Shown one piece after another: positions 54,305-62,868 of a stretch of DNA of 64,000 nt (position 1 is its first letter; each line of letters starts with the position of its first letter). The position numbers and the translations under genes were made by a program. The notes under the pieces are model-generated. The model did no database searches. It was given only the letters and a program-made list of their open reading frames with translations, and was not told the DNA's origin. The stretch comes from Luteolibacter algae (GTDB lineage: Bacteria; Verrucomicrobiota; Verrucomicrobiia; Verrucomicrobiales; Akkermansiaceae): positions 1-64,000 of the forward strand of contig NZ_JBHUIT010000003.1 of assembly GCF_042683045.1 (NCBI RefSeq). Reading direction: 5' to 3'.

Positions 54305-55567
54305 CTAGATTTTCATCAAATGTCTTCTGATCATATCCAATGCGGACTGACTGACAGACTCCTTGAAATCGAGACGATTGCGGGGATGGAAAAATCTTCT
54401 GGCACTGGTCCCGCAACCTTCTGCGGCAAGAGCAATCCATGCTGTGCCGATGGGCTTTTCAGGACTTCCACCACCCGGTCCGGCAATACCTGTCACCGAA
54501 ATTGCGATATCGGCTCCACTCTCCTTCCTGGCACCTTCAGCCATTGCTATCGCTACCTCCTCACTCACAGCGCCATGAGCAGCGATCAAGGCCTCGTCTA
54601 CGCCGATCTGACTTGCCTTTGCCTCGTTTGAGTAGGTTATCCAGCCATGGGTGTAAACCTCGCTCGAACCGGGAACATCGGTGATCCTACTTCCAATCAA
54701 GCCACCAGTGCAGCTCTCTGCAGATGCCAATTTCAGGGATTTTTCAGCAAGTAGCCGAACTACCGTAGCTTCAAGACTGGAGCCATCTTCGCTAATAAGA
54801 CCGCCTGAAAAGCGATCGACCGCGAGATCTCTCGCAAACCGGATAACTTCGGGCTTCCCGATCAGTCGTAAATCCACCTCGCCGATCCGTGCGCAATAAC
54901 CATACTCCAAACCGTCGATCGCTGCCAATTCGGCATCAATGCTCTGGTGAAAATCGCTCTCGCCGATTCCCGTGAACTTCAGTTCAAGCACATCAGAAAT
55001 GTTCTCCACACCGGCCAGCGCTTTGATTCGCGGTTTCACCTCTTCGTGAAACATTGGATAAAGTTCACGCGGGGGGCCGGGCAGTAGAAAAATTGCACAA
55101 TTCGAGCGACCGTTGATACGCGGCGGAAGGTAAAGCCCAGGAGCCGTTCCATTCGGATTGGGCAGAACATCAGCGCCGACAGGCACAAGCGCTTGTTTGA
55201 GATTGGCCTCTGCCATCACTTTGTTTCTTGCAGAGAAAAACACCTCCAAGGTCCTCATCGCCGCCTCATCCTGGACAAGCTCTATCCCAAGAGTCTCAGC
55301 CACGATCTCACGGGTTAAGTCATCACTAGTCGGCCCCAGACCACCGGTAATCAGAAGAACATCGGCTCTATCGACGATCTCTTCAAAAGCTTCGCGGATC
55401 GCATCGCCGTCCGGAACAGTCGCCTGCCGCGCCACTCTCAATCCCATTCCGAAAAGTTCCTTCCCGAACCAACCACCATGGGTATTTAGCGTATTGCCAA
55501 GCAAAAGTTCTGTTCCGGTATTGAGTATCTCGATTTTCACGCCGGAGATTCGGCGCGGCTTTTCCAT
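54305..55567 (-). CDS. cinA: CinA family protein (nicotinamide-nucleotide amidohydrolase / ADP-ribose pyrophosphatase)
   Basis: A 420-residue two-domain protein. The N-terminal MoaB-like COG1058 domain starts VKIEILNTGTELLLGNTLNT and has LLITGGLGPTSDDLTREIVA; this domain hydrolyses ADP-ribose or NAD-related compounds. The C-terminal CinA domain runs about 260-420 (LKLASAESCTGGLIGSRITD; ISVTGIAGPGGGSPEKPIGT) and is the nicotinamide-mononucleotide deamidase of the pyridine-nucleotide cycle. ATG 55567 has GAGAG just ahead; a GTG 27 bp downstream would give the more common shorter start. Confidence 0.93.
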   Translation of the reverse strand: MEKPRRISGVKIEILNTGTELLLGNTLNTHGGWFGKELFGMGLRVARQATVPDGDAIREAFEEIVDRADVLLITGGLGPTSDDLTREIVAETLGIELVQDEAAMRTLEVFFSARNKVMAEANLKQALVPVGADVLPNPNGTAPGLYLPPRINGRSNCAIFLLPGPPRELYPMFHEEVKPRIKALAGVENISDVLELKFTGIGESDFHQSIDAELAAIDGLEYGYCARIGEVDLRLIGKPEVIRFARDLAVDRFSGGLISEDGSSLEATVVRLLAEKSLKLASAESCTGGLIGSRITDVPGSSEVYTHGWITYSNEAKASQIGVDEALIAAHGAVSEEVAIAMAEGARKESGADIAISVTGIAGPGGGSPEKPIGTAWIALAAEGCGTSARRFFHPRNRLDFKESVSQSALDMIRRHLMKI

Positions 55568-55604
55568 CTCTCAAGCCCGATTATCCAAACTTTTGGTAAA
55601 AATG

Positions 55605-55638
55605 AAAAAAGCCGTCTGATGTTCTCCATTCAGACAGC
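55605..55638 (-). terminator. Rho-independent terminator
   Basis: Read on the minus strand, GCTGTCTGA and TCAGACGGC form a 9-bp stem with one mismatch around a 10-nt loop, followed by T6. It lies directly after the lipoprotein gene (and purC) and before cinA. Confidence 0.8.
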
Positions 55639-55671
55639 TTGGTAAACCTTGATGACAGAGCTGTTTTCCAG

Positions 55672-56118
55672 CTATTCCCAAAGATAGGATTGCTTGGTCG
55701 AAATCGGCTCACCATCGACAATGAGACTCATCTTCCAGGCAAGCACCCGTCCATTTTCGAAATAATCCTTTCCGATCACCGAGAATTCTTCCTTTCCCCG
55801 GGCTCCAGATCCAGAAATATCACGGCGCATCGTTTTGACGCGGCTGCCGCTTTCTCCCTGCAGGTATTGGAAAAGCAGTTCCTTTTTCGCCCCTGCTTCG
55901 GCATTCCACAGCACTGTGAAATACTGTCCAAGACGATTGCCCCGCTCTTCCATGCTAACCGCCCCGTAGAGGCGACGCAGTTTTTCCTGCCGGACCATGG
56001 GATCGTCCGTCTTATCTGTTACCTGATCCCGCAGGGTGTATTGTTTCACCACCAGCGCTTCCTTGGGGCCGGCACAACCCGCCAGGGCACAAACCATTAG
56101 AATCAGGTAATTTTTCAT
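55672..56118 (-). CDS. Putative lipoprotein of unknown function
   Basis: A 148-residue protein with a lipoprotein signal (MKNYLILMVCALAGCAG, lipobox LAGC). The mature part is mixed and charged (VRQEKLRRLYGAVSMEERGN, GQYFTVLWNAEAGAKKEL). The pattern recurs in small verrucomicrobial envelope proteins, but I cannot name a family. It lies 18 bp behind purC on the same strand and is closed by a good terminator, so it is probably co-transcribed with purC. Confidence 0.7.
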   Translation of the reverse strand: MKNYLILMVCALAGCAGPKEALVVKQYTLRDQVTDKTDDPMVRQEKLRRLYGAVSMEERGNRLGQYFTVLWNAEAGAKKELLFQYLQGESGSRVKTMRRDISGSGARGKEEFSVIGKDYFENGRVLAWKMSLIVDGEPISTKQSYLWE

Positions 56119-56136
56119 AAAGAACAAGCAGTCTGT

Positions 56137-56853
56137 TTACGCGGAAAGGCGGGCTTTGAGACGACCGAGCACCTCCTCATAGGCCTCCATGACATTTCCC
56201 AAATCACGACGGAAACGGTCTTTATCCATTTTTTCTCCGGTCTTCAGGTCCCAAAGGCGGCACCCGTCCGGACTAATTTCATCCGCCAAGACGATTCTTG
56301 ATGGATCACTGGCAAGACGCCCGAATTCCAGTTTGAAATCAACCAACTTCAATCCCACTTCCGAAAACAACTCACTGAGAATCCCATTCACCTTCAAGGC
56401 GGATTCCCTCAGAAATTCGAGATCCGAAACCGATGCCAGTTTCATTTCCCGGATATAATCATCGTTGATAAGCGGATCTCCCAATTCATCGCTCTTGTAG
56501 GAAAACTCGATAATCGGTGTTTCGAATGCTTTTCCTTCTTCCATCCCAGTGCGCTTGCAGAAACTCCCAGCGGAAATATTCCTTACAATCACCTCCACCA
56601 TCAGGATTTCGACACGTTTCACCTCAACGTTTGTTTCGTCAATCTGACGGACAAAGTGAGTCGGCACCCCTACTTTTTCCAAATATTGATAAATCAGTGT
56701 GCTAATCGCATTATTGAGACGCCCCTTATTCTCAAAGGAAGCCTTCTTTTCACCATTGAAAGCCGTCGCATCGTTTTTAAACTCCATCCTTAGCGTTGTA
56801 GGATCTTCGGTTTCCCACAGTCGCTTCGCTTTCCCCTCATAAATTGGCTGCAT
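56137..56853 (-). CDS. purC: Phosphoribosylaminoimidazole-succinocarboxamide synthase
   Basis: ATP-dependent purine-synthesis enzyme joining CAIR and aspartate. From ATG 56853 it starts MQPIYEGKAKRLWETEDPTT, the standard PurC N-terminus, and has 238 residues. Conserved blocks are KNDATAFNGEKKASFENKGR, then VRNISAGSFCKRTGMEEG and LVDFKLEFGRLASDPSRIVL, with DEISPDGCRLWD near 190. A TTG 21 bp upstream would extend it, but the extra residues are not typical. Confidence 0.96.
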   Translation of the reverse strand: MQPIYEGKAKRLWETEDPTTLRMEFKNDATAFNGEKKASFENKGRLNNAISTLIYQYLEKVGVPTHFVRQIDETNVEVKRVEILMVEVIVRNISAGSFCKRTGMEEGKAFETPIIEFSYKSDELGDPLINDDYIREMKLASVSDLEFLRESALKVNGILSELFSEVGLKLVDFKLEFGRLASDPSRIVLADEISPDGCRLWDLKTGEKMDKDRFRRDLGNVMEAYEEVLGRLKARLSA

Positions 56854-56904
56854 GACTTGTGGTAAATTTTCCAACGAATCCGGTCAAGCTTCCTCAACGC
56901 CATC

Positions 56905-57573
56905 TTAACGCCTCCCCAGCCAGGTTGCGGTCCCATATTTGAGACCTATCAGCTCCGAAATCCGGGCGGAATCCACTGAAATTCTAGCCTCATGCCAATT
57001 CTCCGCAAGGCATCCGGCGAAAGCCTTGCCTCTAGCGGCCCGGTTATCTCCATCAGCTAACGCGACAGAACCCTGATGCAACAATCCATTTTTGCTCCGT
57101 CTTTGTGCGGCTCCAGCCAGCTTCCTTCCATCTTCCACTCCCACGACATCGAACTCCACCGGATTCTGGAAACAAAGATCTCCCGACTTTTCAACACCGC
57201 CAGAAAGAGCCACCATGACACCTTCCCGCGAAAGCACTTTCACCAAAACATCGTGGATTACCCGATAGCTCTCCGCACTCTTCATACGCGCCGCGGCAGA
57301 ACCCCGGGGAATCATCAAACTATAAGTCCAGTCGTTTCGATGATCCACCACACCCCCACCCGTCCAGCGTCGGACCCATTTGAGATCCCCCATATTATAC
57401 TGCGCTTCTGCGAGTTCCCCGAAGTAGCCGATGCTACCCCAGTTCCCGTCCCACTGGTAAACCCGTAGCAACGGTAACTCCTGTTTCTCCAGTAGCCACT
57501 CATCCACCGCCATATTTTCAGGCCCGGAACGTCGAAGAGGATCAATCCAAAGCTCCAAATCACGAAAAATCAT
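56905..57573 (-). CDS. Lipoate-protein ligase A-like protein
   Basis: A 222-residue protein with the biotin/lipoate ligase fold. The N-terminus has PENMAVDEWLLEKQELPLLR (NMA.DE core), the middle has YQWDGNWGSIGYFGELAEAQ, and the ligand loop is RRWTGGGVVDHRNDWTYSLM (R-R-x-T-G-G-G). These are the marks of octanoyl/lipoyl transferases and LplA. It lacks a clear C-terminal adenylation domain and is short, so a LipM/LipL-like octanoyltransferase role is as likely as LplA. It lies on the same strand as purC, with 51 bp between them. Confidence 0.85.
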   Translation of the reverse strand: MIFRDLELWIDPLRRSGPENMAVDEWLLEKQELPLLRVYQWDGNWGSIGYFGELAEAQYNMGDLKWVRRWTGGGVVDHRNDWTYSLMIPRGSAAARMKSAESYRVIHDVLVKVLSREGVMVALSGGVEKSGDLCFQNPVEFDVVGVEDGRKLAGAAQRRSKNGLLHQGSVALADGDNRAARGKAFAGCLAENWHEARISVDSARISELIGLKYGTATWLGRR

Positions 57574-57748
57574 GCACTCAGACTACTCACTGCAGACGTT
57601 TCGCCAAGCGTGGAGACTTTTTTCAACATCGCAAAACCCAGCTGTTTCAAGGGTTTGAAGACACCTTGGAAAAAAAAATGCATTTAGAGTAAAAAAGAGA
57701 TTGCAGAAAACCGGAACTCCCAATAGCTTCCGCGCACCCGAACGGGAT

Positions 57749-57825
57749 GGAGCGGTAGCTCAGTTGGTTAGAGCGCCAGCCTGTCACGTTGGAGGTCGCG
57801 GGTTCGAGCCCCGTCCGCTCCGCCA
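57749..57825 (+). tRNA. tRNA-Asp (anticodon GTC)
   Basis: A complete cloverleaf. The acceptor GGAGCGG pairs with CCGCTCC, and the D-arm is GCTCAGTTGGTTAGAGC. The anticodon stem CCAGC/GTTGG holds the loop CTGTCAC with GTC. The T-arm is GCGGGTTCGAGCCCCGT, and the discriminator G is followed by an encoded CCA (57823-57825). Confidence 0.97.
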
Positions 57826-57840
57826 TCCCTATTCGAGTTG

Positions 57841-57885
57841 ACCCCGCCATCGGCTTTCAAAAGCCCATCGGCGGGGTTTTTCTTT
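57841..57885 (+). terminator. Rho-independent terminator after tRNA-Asp
   Basis: CCCCGCC (57842-57848) pairs with GGCGGGG around an inner hairpin GGCTTT/AAAGCC-like stem, followed directly by TTTTTCTTT. It ends the tRNA-Asp transcript. Confidence 0.9.
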
Positions 57886-57966
57886 ATAGTAATCTCGCAT
57901 CTACGCATCTAGCATCCCTCAGAGTTTTCCCTGTTCCGGGTAACCTGAAATCTGAAATCTAAAGTC

Positions 57967-59361
57967 ATGCCCACAGTAGCAATCGTTGGACGTCCTAACG
58001 TCGGAAAATCCGCACTCTTCAATCGTCTTGCAGGACGTAAGATTGCAATCGTTCACGACCAGCCCGGAGTTACGCGTGATCGCATTTCCGCGGGTTGCAC
58101 CCTCACAACGCATCCATGCACTCTGATTGATACCGGCGGTATCGGCGCAACCTTGGACGATGGCTTCGGCGAACAGGTGGCAATCGAGGCAGACATCGCC
58201 ATGCAGACAGCGGATCTGATTTTATTTCTCGTAGATGCCCAGGAAGGACTCACCTCCATTGATCAGGCGCTAGCCCAAAAGCTGCGCAGAGCCACACCAC
58301 CAGTTTTACTCGTGCTCAACAAGGTCGACCACGATAAGCACGAGTCCGCATTCTCGGATTTTACCAGCTTGGGTCTTCCCAACAGTGTCTTTGTTTCCGC
58401 AGAGCACGGACGAAACTTTTCTGAGTTGATCGAGAAAATCGATGAGGTCATTGAGCCATTGCATGTGGAGACGGAAGAGGTGATGGAAGTCGCCGAAGCC
58501 GCGGGTATCAAGCTGGCTATTGTCGGCAAACCAAATGCCGGGAAATCTTCTCTTATCAATGCTATCCTTCAGGATGAACGCACCATCGTCTCTTCAATTG
58601 CCGGGACAACGAGAGATGCTGTTGATCTCCCTTACACTTTCAACGGTGAAAATTTCACACTGATCGATACGGCAGGACTCCGCCCCCGGGGCAAGCGTGA
58701 CAACTCAGTGGAAGTCTTTTCCGCAATACGCTCGGAAAAAGCCATCCGCCGTGCAGATCTTTGCGTTCTCGTCATCGATCTTTCCGCCGGAGTCTCTGCC
58801 CAGGATCGTAAGATCGCACAACTTATTCTTGAGGAGAAAAAGCCATGTCTGATCGTTCTGAACAAATTTGATCTCTATCATCCGGGCGCGGATTACAAAG
58901 ATCGCGTAGCTGAAGCAGAAGTACATGTCAGACGGGAGCTTTTCTTCCTTTCTTACGCTCCATTCGTTGCCTGCTCCGCCAAAACCGGAGACTCTACCAC
59001 ACATGTTCTCAAGAAAGCCCTGGCCATCAAGAAGGGAGCCCAGGATATTCCGGGAACCGGCAAGCTGAATCGCATTTTGCAGACGGCCATGCTTAAGAAT
59101 CCGCCGCCAACGGATAACAAGGCGAAGCGTCTCAAGCTTTATTACGCGACGGCTGCTCTCAACGAAAAATATTCTGTGATTCCTGTTCCTACCGTCGTCC
59201 TGTTTGTCAACGACAAGCATCTGATGAAGGATTCCTACCTGGCGTATCTAACCAATCAGTTCCGCACCGCGCATCCTGCACCGGGAATACCGGTAATCTT
59301 CTCGACCCGATCACGCACCCGCCGTGAATGGGAACCACCGAAGAAAGATCAAGGTCACTGA
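57967..59361 (+). CDS. der: Ribosome biogenesis GTPase Der (EngA)
   Basis: An essential 50S-assembly factor with two tandem GTPase domains and a KH-like C-terminus. Domain 1 has GRPNVGKSALFN near 8 and DTGG near 56. Domain 2 has GKPNAGKSSLIN near residue 187 and DTAGLRPRGK near 236, with NKFD at about 300. The C-terminal part carries the KH-like fold with HPAPGIPVIFSTRSR near 440. Length (464) is typical. Confidence 0.97.
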   Translation: MPTVAIVGRPNVGKSALFNRLAGRKIAIVHDQPGVTRDRISAGCTLTTHPCTLIDTGGIGATLDDGFGEQVAIEADIAMQTADLILFLVDAQEGLTSIDQALAQKLRRATPPVLLVLNKVDHDKHESAFSDFTSLGLPNSVFVSAEHGRNFSELIEKIDEVIEPLHVETEEVMEVAEAAGIKLAIVGKPNAGKSSLINAILQDERTIVSSIAGTTRDAVDLPYTFNGENFTLIDTAGLRPRGKRDNSVEVFSAIRSEKAIRRADLCVLVIDLSAGVSAQDRKIAQLILEEKKPCLIVLNKFDLYHPGADYKDRVAEAEVHVRRELFFLSYAPFVACSAKTGDSTTHVLKKALAIKKGAQDIPGTGKLNRILQTAMLKNPPPTDNKAKRLKLYYATAALNEKYSVIPVPTVVLFVNDKHLMKDSYLAYLTNQFRTAHPAPGIPVIFSTRSRTRREWEPPKKDQGH

Positions 59362-59406
59362 CCATTCCTTTTCAAAATATCTCAAGAACCAACCCACCTA
59401 CCTGAT

Positions 59407-59751
59407 ATGCCCGACTCTACCTGCCCTCTTTGCACCATGGACGAAATTCTCGTTTTAGCTGAACACAACGAATGTGTGACGTGCGGACATGAGTGGAGGC
59501 CAGAAACAAAAACAGAAATCGATGAGCCGGGTGAGCGGGTCGTGAAGGATGCCTACGGGAATGTTCTGGAAAATGGAGACATCGTCGCAATGATCAAGGA
59601 CCTGAAGCTGAAGGGCAGCTCGGAAGTTCTTAAAAACGGGACCAAATCAAAACCTATCAGGCTCCGCGAGGGTGATCATGAGATCGATTGCAAGATGAAT
59701 GGTCTCTCCATTGCTCTAAAGGCTATGTATGTGAAAAAGGTGAATCAGTGA
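59407..59751 (+). CDS. Zinc-ribbon protein of the YjdM (PhnA-like) family
   Basis: A 114-residue protein. The N-terminal zinc ribbon has two C-x-x-C pairs (CPLCTM near 6-9 and CVTCGH near 24-27). The PhnA/YjdM core follows (VVKDAYGNVLENGDIVAMIK; DHEIDCKMNGLSIALKAMYV). YjdM proteins are widespread; the old link to phosphonate use is doubtful. It follows der by 45 bp on the same strand. Confidence 0.9.
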   Translation: MPDSTCPLCTMDEILVLAEHNECVTCGHEWRPETKTEIDEPGERVVKDAYGNVLENGDIVAMIKDLKLKGSSEVLKNGTKSKPIRLREGDHEIDCKMNGLSIALKAMYVKKVNQ

Positions 59752-59766
59752 TCCCCCATCAGCATC

Positions 59767-60201
59767 ATGAATTCCGAGGAGCTTGAGAACTTTCTCCATA
59801 AAAAGATTCCCGTCTCAAAGTTGATGGAAATCCATGTTGCCACCTGCTCTCAAAACAAAATCATTCTCGAGGCTCCACTCGATATCAACCATAACCATCT
59901 CGCTACTGCCTTTGGCGGGAGCCTCGTTGCCATAGCCACACTTGCTGGATACTGTATGTTATGGACGGCATTGGGAGATTCCAATGCCCATGTTGTAGTC
60001 AAGCGAAGTAGTATCGAATACTACCGCCCGGTAAAAAACAACATCAGTGCGCTGTGTTCGCTTCCGCAAAGCAGAGAATTTGAGCGCTTCAAGAATGCTT
60101 TCGAGAAGCGCCATAAAGCACGAATGCGCTTGGACGTCACGATCGCCGATGCAGGTGTGGAGTGTGTCCGTTTTTCGGGGGAATTTGTGGCGATTATTTA
60201 A
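59767..60201 (+). CDS. Putative thioesterase (YiiD C-terminal-like, hot-dog fold)
   Basis: A 144-residue protein with the hot-dog/YiiD_C pattern: the central helix region NHNHLATAFGGSLVAIATLA followed by strands VVVKRSSIEYYRPVKNNISA. The family includes acyl-CoA thioesterase-like proteins of unknown substrate. It starts 15 bp after the zinc-ribbon gene and may be co-transcribed. The assignment rests on pattern only. Confidence 0.7.
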   Translation: MNSEELENFLHKKIPVSKLMEIHVATCSQNKIILEAPLDINHNHLATAFGGSLVAIATLAGYCMLWTALGDSNAHVVVKRSSIEYYRPVKNNISALCSLPQSREFERFKNAFEKRHKARMRLDVTIADAGVECVRFSGEFVAII

Positions 60202-60214
60202 TTACTAGAAACGG

Positions 60215-60574
60215 TTAAATTTCCTCTTCCTCGGGTGCCTTTGGGAGCTTGTCCACCTCTTCGAGGAGATTCACGATCTCCACACCGCGGACGGCAGAAG
60301 CGTCATGCTTGAATCGGAGCACCGGGGTCGACTTGAGAACCACTCGTTTCATCACTGCGGATTGAATCGCGCCGTGGGCTTTGTTCAATTTTTCAATCAC
60401 GGGGGCTGCAGCGCCGCCGATCACGCCGATCCATACTTTTCCTTCCTTGAGATCCTGTGTGACCTCCACTCCGCTTACTGTTACAAGCTTACCATTCCAT
60501 TCGTAATCGTGTTGGATTACAGTGGAGATTTCTCGACGAAGTAGTTCGTTGACTCTGTCTATACGTCTGGACAT
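60215..60574 (-). CDS. rbfA: Ribosome-binding factor A
   Basis: Assists maturation of the 30S subunit at the 5' end of 16S rRNA. The 119-residue protein begins MSRRIDRVNELLRREISTVI and has the KH-like core VTVSGVEVTQDLKEGKVWIG and LRFKHDASAVRGVEIVNLLE. The C-terminal tail is acidic. It lies 99 bp after infB on the same strand, but a hairpin-plus-T element sits between them. Confidence 0.95.
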   Translation of the reverse strand: MSRRIDRVNELLRREISTVIQHDYEWNGKLVTVSGVEVTQDLKEGKVWIGVIGGAAAPVIEKLNKAHGAIQSAVMKRVVLKSTPVLRFKHDASAVRGVEIVNLLEEVDKLPKAPEEEEI

Positions 60575-60604
60575 GGCAAAAAGCGGATTAGGATGATTTG
60601 GAAG

Positions 60605-60659
60605 AAAAAACGGTCAAAACCTCCGGAGACTTATAAAAAGGCTCCAGAAGTCGACCGTT
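60605..60659 (-). terminator. Hairpin with T-run between infB and rbfA
   Basis: On the minus strand AACGGTC and GACCGTT (60609-60659) form a 7-bp stem with a partly paired interior, followed by TTTTTT. It should stop at least part of the nusA-infB transcript before rbfA. Confidence 0.65.
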
Positions 60660-60673
60660 CAAAGGGTTTGGAA

Positions 60674-62806
60674 TCAGAGAGTTTGTGCGACCTTATCGAG
60701 CTTATAGCATTCGATAATGTCACCTTCCTGATATTCATTGAACTCACCAAGGCGGATACCACACTCAAAGTTTGTGCGGACTTCCTCGACCTCTTCGTGG
60801 AAGCGACGGAGAGTGGACATTTTTCCATCGAAAACCGGAACACCGCCCCTAAGAACGCGCGCATGGGCTTTTCGATGAATTTTACCATCCGTGACAAATG
60901 ATCCGGCAGCTTTTCCTTTGTTCACCTTGAATACCTGGCGGCACTCCGCATGACCAATGACTGTTTCGCGCGTCAATGGCTCAAGCAATCCGAGCATGGC
61001 TTCGCGAACTTGGTCGATAAGCTCGTAGACAATCGAGTAGAGCTTGATCTCCACACCCGCCGCCTTTGCTGATTTCACAGCCTTGGCTTCCACTTTGACG
61101 TTGAAGCCCATGATGATCGCGTCCGATGATGCAGCATACGCCACATCAGATTCTGTTACGGGACCAGCTGCCGCAGTAATGAACTGGCAATCGACTTTCT
61201 CGGATTCGATCGCGAGAATTGCTTTCTTGATCGCCTCCACCGAGCCTTGAACGTCACATTTCAGAATGATCTTGAGCTGATTCTTGCCACCGCCTTCGTT
61301 CACCATTGTGAAGAGATCTTCCATCCGGTTCCGGTGTTGTGGTTTCAAGCGCTTGAGACGAAGCTCTTCTTGCCGTTCCGAGCCCAAAGCCTTCGCTTCA
61401 CGCTCATTTTTCATCTCAGTAAGATGGTCGCCGACGTGAGGTAACTCTTCGAAGCCAATAACTTCGACCGGCGTTCCGGGAAGTGCGACTTTTACATTCT
61501 TGCCCAAATCATTGATCAGGGAGCGGACTTTTCCGGCAAAAGGACCACAGATAAACGGAGTTCCGATTTTGAGGGTTCCAGATTCCACGATAACTGTAGC
61601 GGTAGTGCCACGTCCCGGAACAACACGAGCCTCGATTACTCCGGCACGGGCTGTTGCTTTGGGATTGGCACGCAATTCCATCACCTCGGCTTGAAGGAGT
61701 ATGAGTTCAAGGAGAACATCCATACCATCTCCTTTCAGAGCGGAGATGCAGGCGAATTCGGTATCACCACCATAGTCGGTGGTTTGCAGCCCGTTCTCGG
61801 CAAGCTGGGTTTTTACCCGCTCCACGTTGGCAGACGGAAGATCGCACTTATTGATCGCGACGATGATCGTTTTCTGTGCTTTTTGGGCGAATTTGATGGC
61901 CTCCAGAGTTTGTGGCATGATGCCGTCATTGGCAGCCACCACGATCACCGCAATATCGGTGATGTTCGCACCGCGCTTACGCATATCGGCAAAAATGGCG
62001 TGACCGGGAGTGTCCAGGAAGGTGATCAGCTGATCATTGTGGCTAACCTGATAGGCACCGATGTGCTGGGTAATCCCGCCTGCTTCGCCAGAGACGACCT
62101 TACTATTGCGGTAGTAATCGAGGATTGAGGTCTTGCCGTGATCGACATGCCCCATGATCGTGACGATTGGAGGTCTTTCCTTTAGGAGGTTTTCAGGCTC
62201 CGCTTCAGGAGCTTCCGGTTCCACAATAACTTCTTCGACCTTATGGAAGCCTTTGTCCTTATCCCGCTTCTCGCGCTCAAAGGTAAATCCATGGATTTCA
62301 CACACTTGCGCGGCAACTTCTGGCTCAAGTGGCTGATTGGGCGCCGGAAAAACACCGAGCTTGATCAGATCCGCCATCACATTAAATGGCTTCAGACCGA
62401 GACGAGCTGCAAGATCGGGCACAAGAATCGGTGGCTTGATAACAATCAGGTTCGGATCATCCGAAGCGACGGTCTCCTCGCCCGTAGTAGACTCGGTATC
62501 GGCTGCCGGTAATGGAGCCAAATCCTGATCTTTCACCAAGGCAGGATCTTCGGATTCCTTATCAAGAATTTTAGAAATGCTACCGAGAACATTTTTGCCA
62601 GCTGGTGCCTTCTTGCGCACCTTTGGTTTCTTGTCATCAGCGAAAAGATCGAGAGCATTTGCTTTCGCTGCCTCAACTTTGCTAGGGGCAGCAGCAGCCT
62701 CAGCCTCCTGCTTCTGGCGTTGCCTCCGGGATGGCTTTTTTGTGTCGTCGATCAGATCGAGGACCTTTTTCGGCTTTTCTGAGGATTTATCGCTATTCTT
62801 AGGCAT
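60674..62806 (-). CDS. infB: Translation initiation factor IF-2
   Basis: GTPase that places initiator tRNA on the 30S subunit. From ATG 62806 the protein has 710 residues: a lysine/alanine-rich N-terminus, an IF2_N region (VPDLAARLGLKPFNVMADLI), then the G domain with VTIMGHVDHGKTSILDYYRN, DTPGHA and NKCD, and domains II-IV. The N-terminal extension is shorter than in enterobacterial IF-2. A TTG 30 bp upstream would add ten residues but has no better ribosome-binding site. It follows nusA closely, as in most bacteria. Confidence 0.97.
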   Translation of the reverse strand: MPKNSDKSSEKPKKVLDLIDDTKKPSRRQRQKQEAEAAAAPSKVEAAKANALDLFADDKKPKVRKKAPAGKNVLGSISKILDKESEDPALVKDQDLAPLPAADTESTTGEETVASDDPNLIVIKPPILVPDLAARLGLKPFNVMADLIKLGVFPAPNQPLEPEVAAQVCEIHGFTFEREKRDKDKGFHKVEEVIVEPEAPEAEPENLLKERPPIVTIMGHVDHGKTSILDYYRNSKVVSGEAGGITQHIGAYQVSHNDQLITFLDTPGHAIFADMRKRGANITDIAVIVVAANDGIMPQTLEAIKFAQKAQKTIIVAINKCDLPSANVERVKTQLAENGLQTTDYGGDTEFACISALKGDGMDVLLELILLQAEVMELRANPKATARAGVIEARVVPGRGTTATVIVESGTLKIGTPFICGPFAGKVRSLINDLGKNVKVALPGTPVEVIGFEELPHVGDHLTEMKNEREAKALGSERQEELRLKRLKPQHRNRMEDLFTMVNEGGGKNQLKIILKCDVQGSVEAIKKAILAIESEKVDCQFITAAAGPVTESDVAYAASSDAIIMGFNVKVEAKAVKSAKAAGVEIKLYSIVYELIDQVREAMLGLLEPLTRETVIGHAECRQVFKVNKGKAAGSFVTDGKIHRKAHARVLRGGVPVFDGKMSTLRRFHEEVEEVRTNFECGIRLGEFNEYQEGDIIECYKLDKVAQTL

Positions 62807-62868
62807 TCGGCGTTCTGAAGTATGAGTAGTAGGCAAATTAAATTGTATCTCTGGAGTATCGTCTGAAA

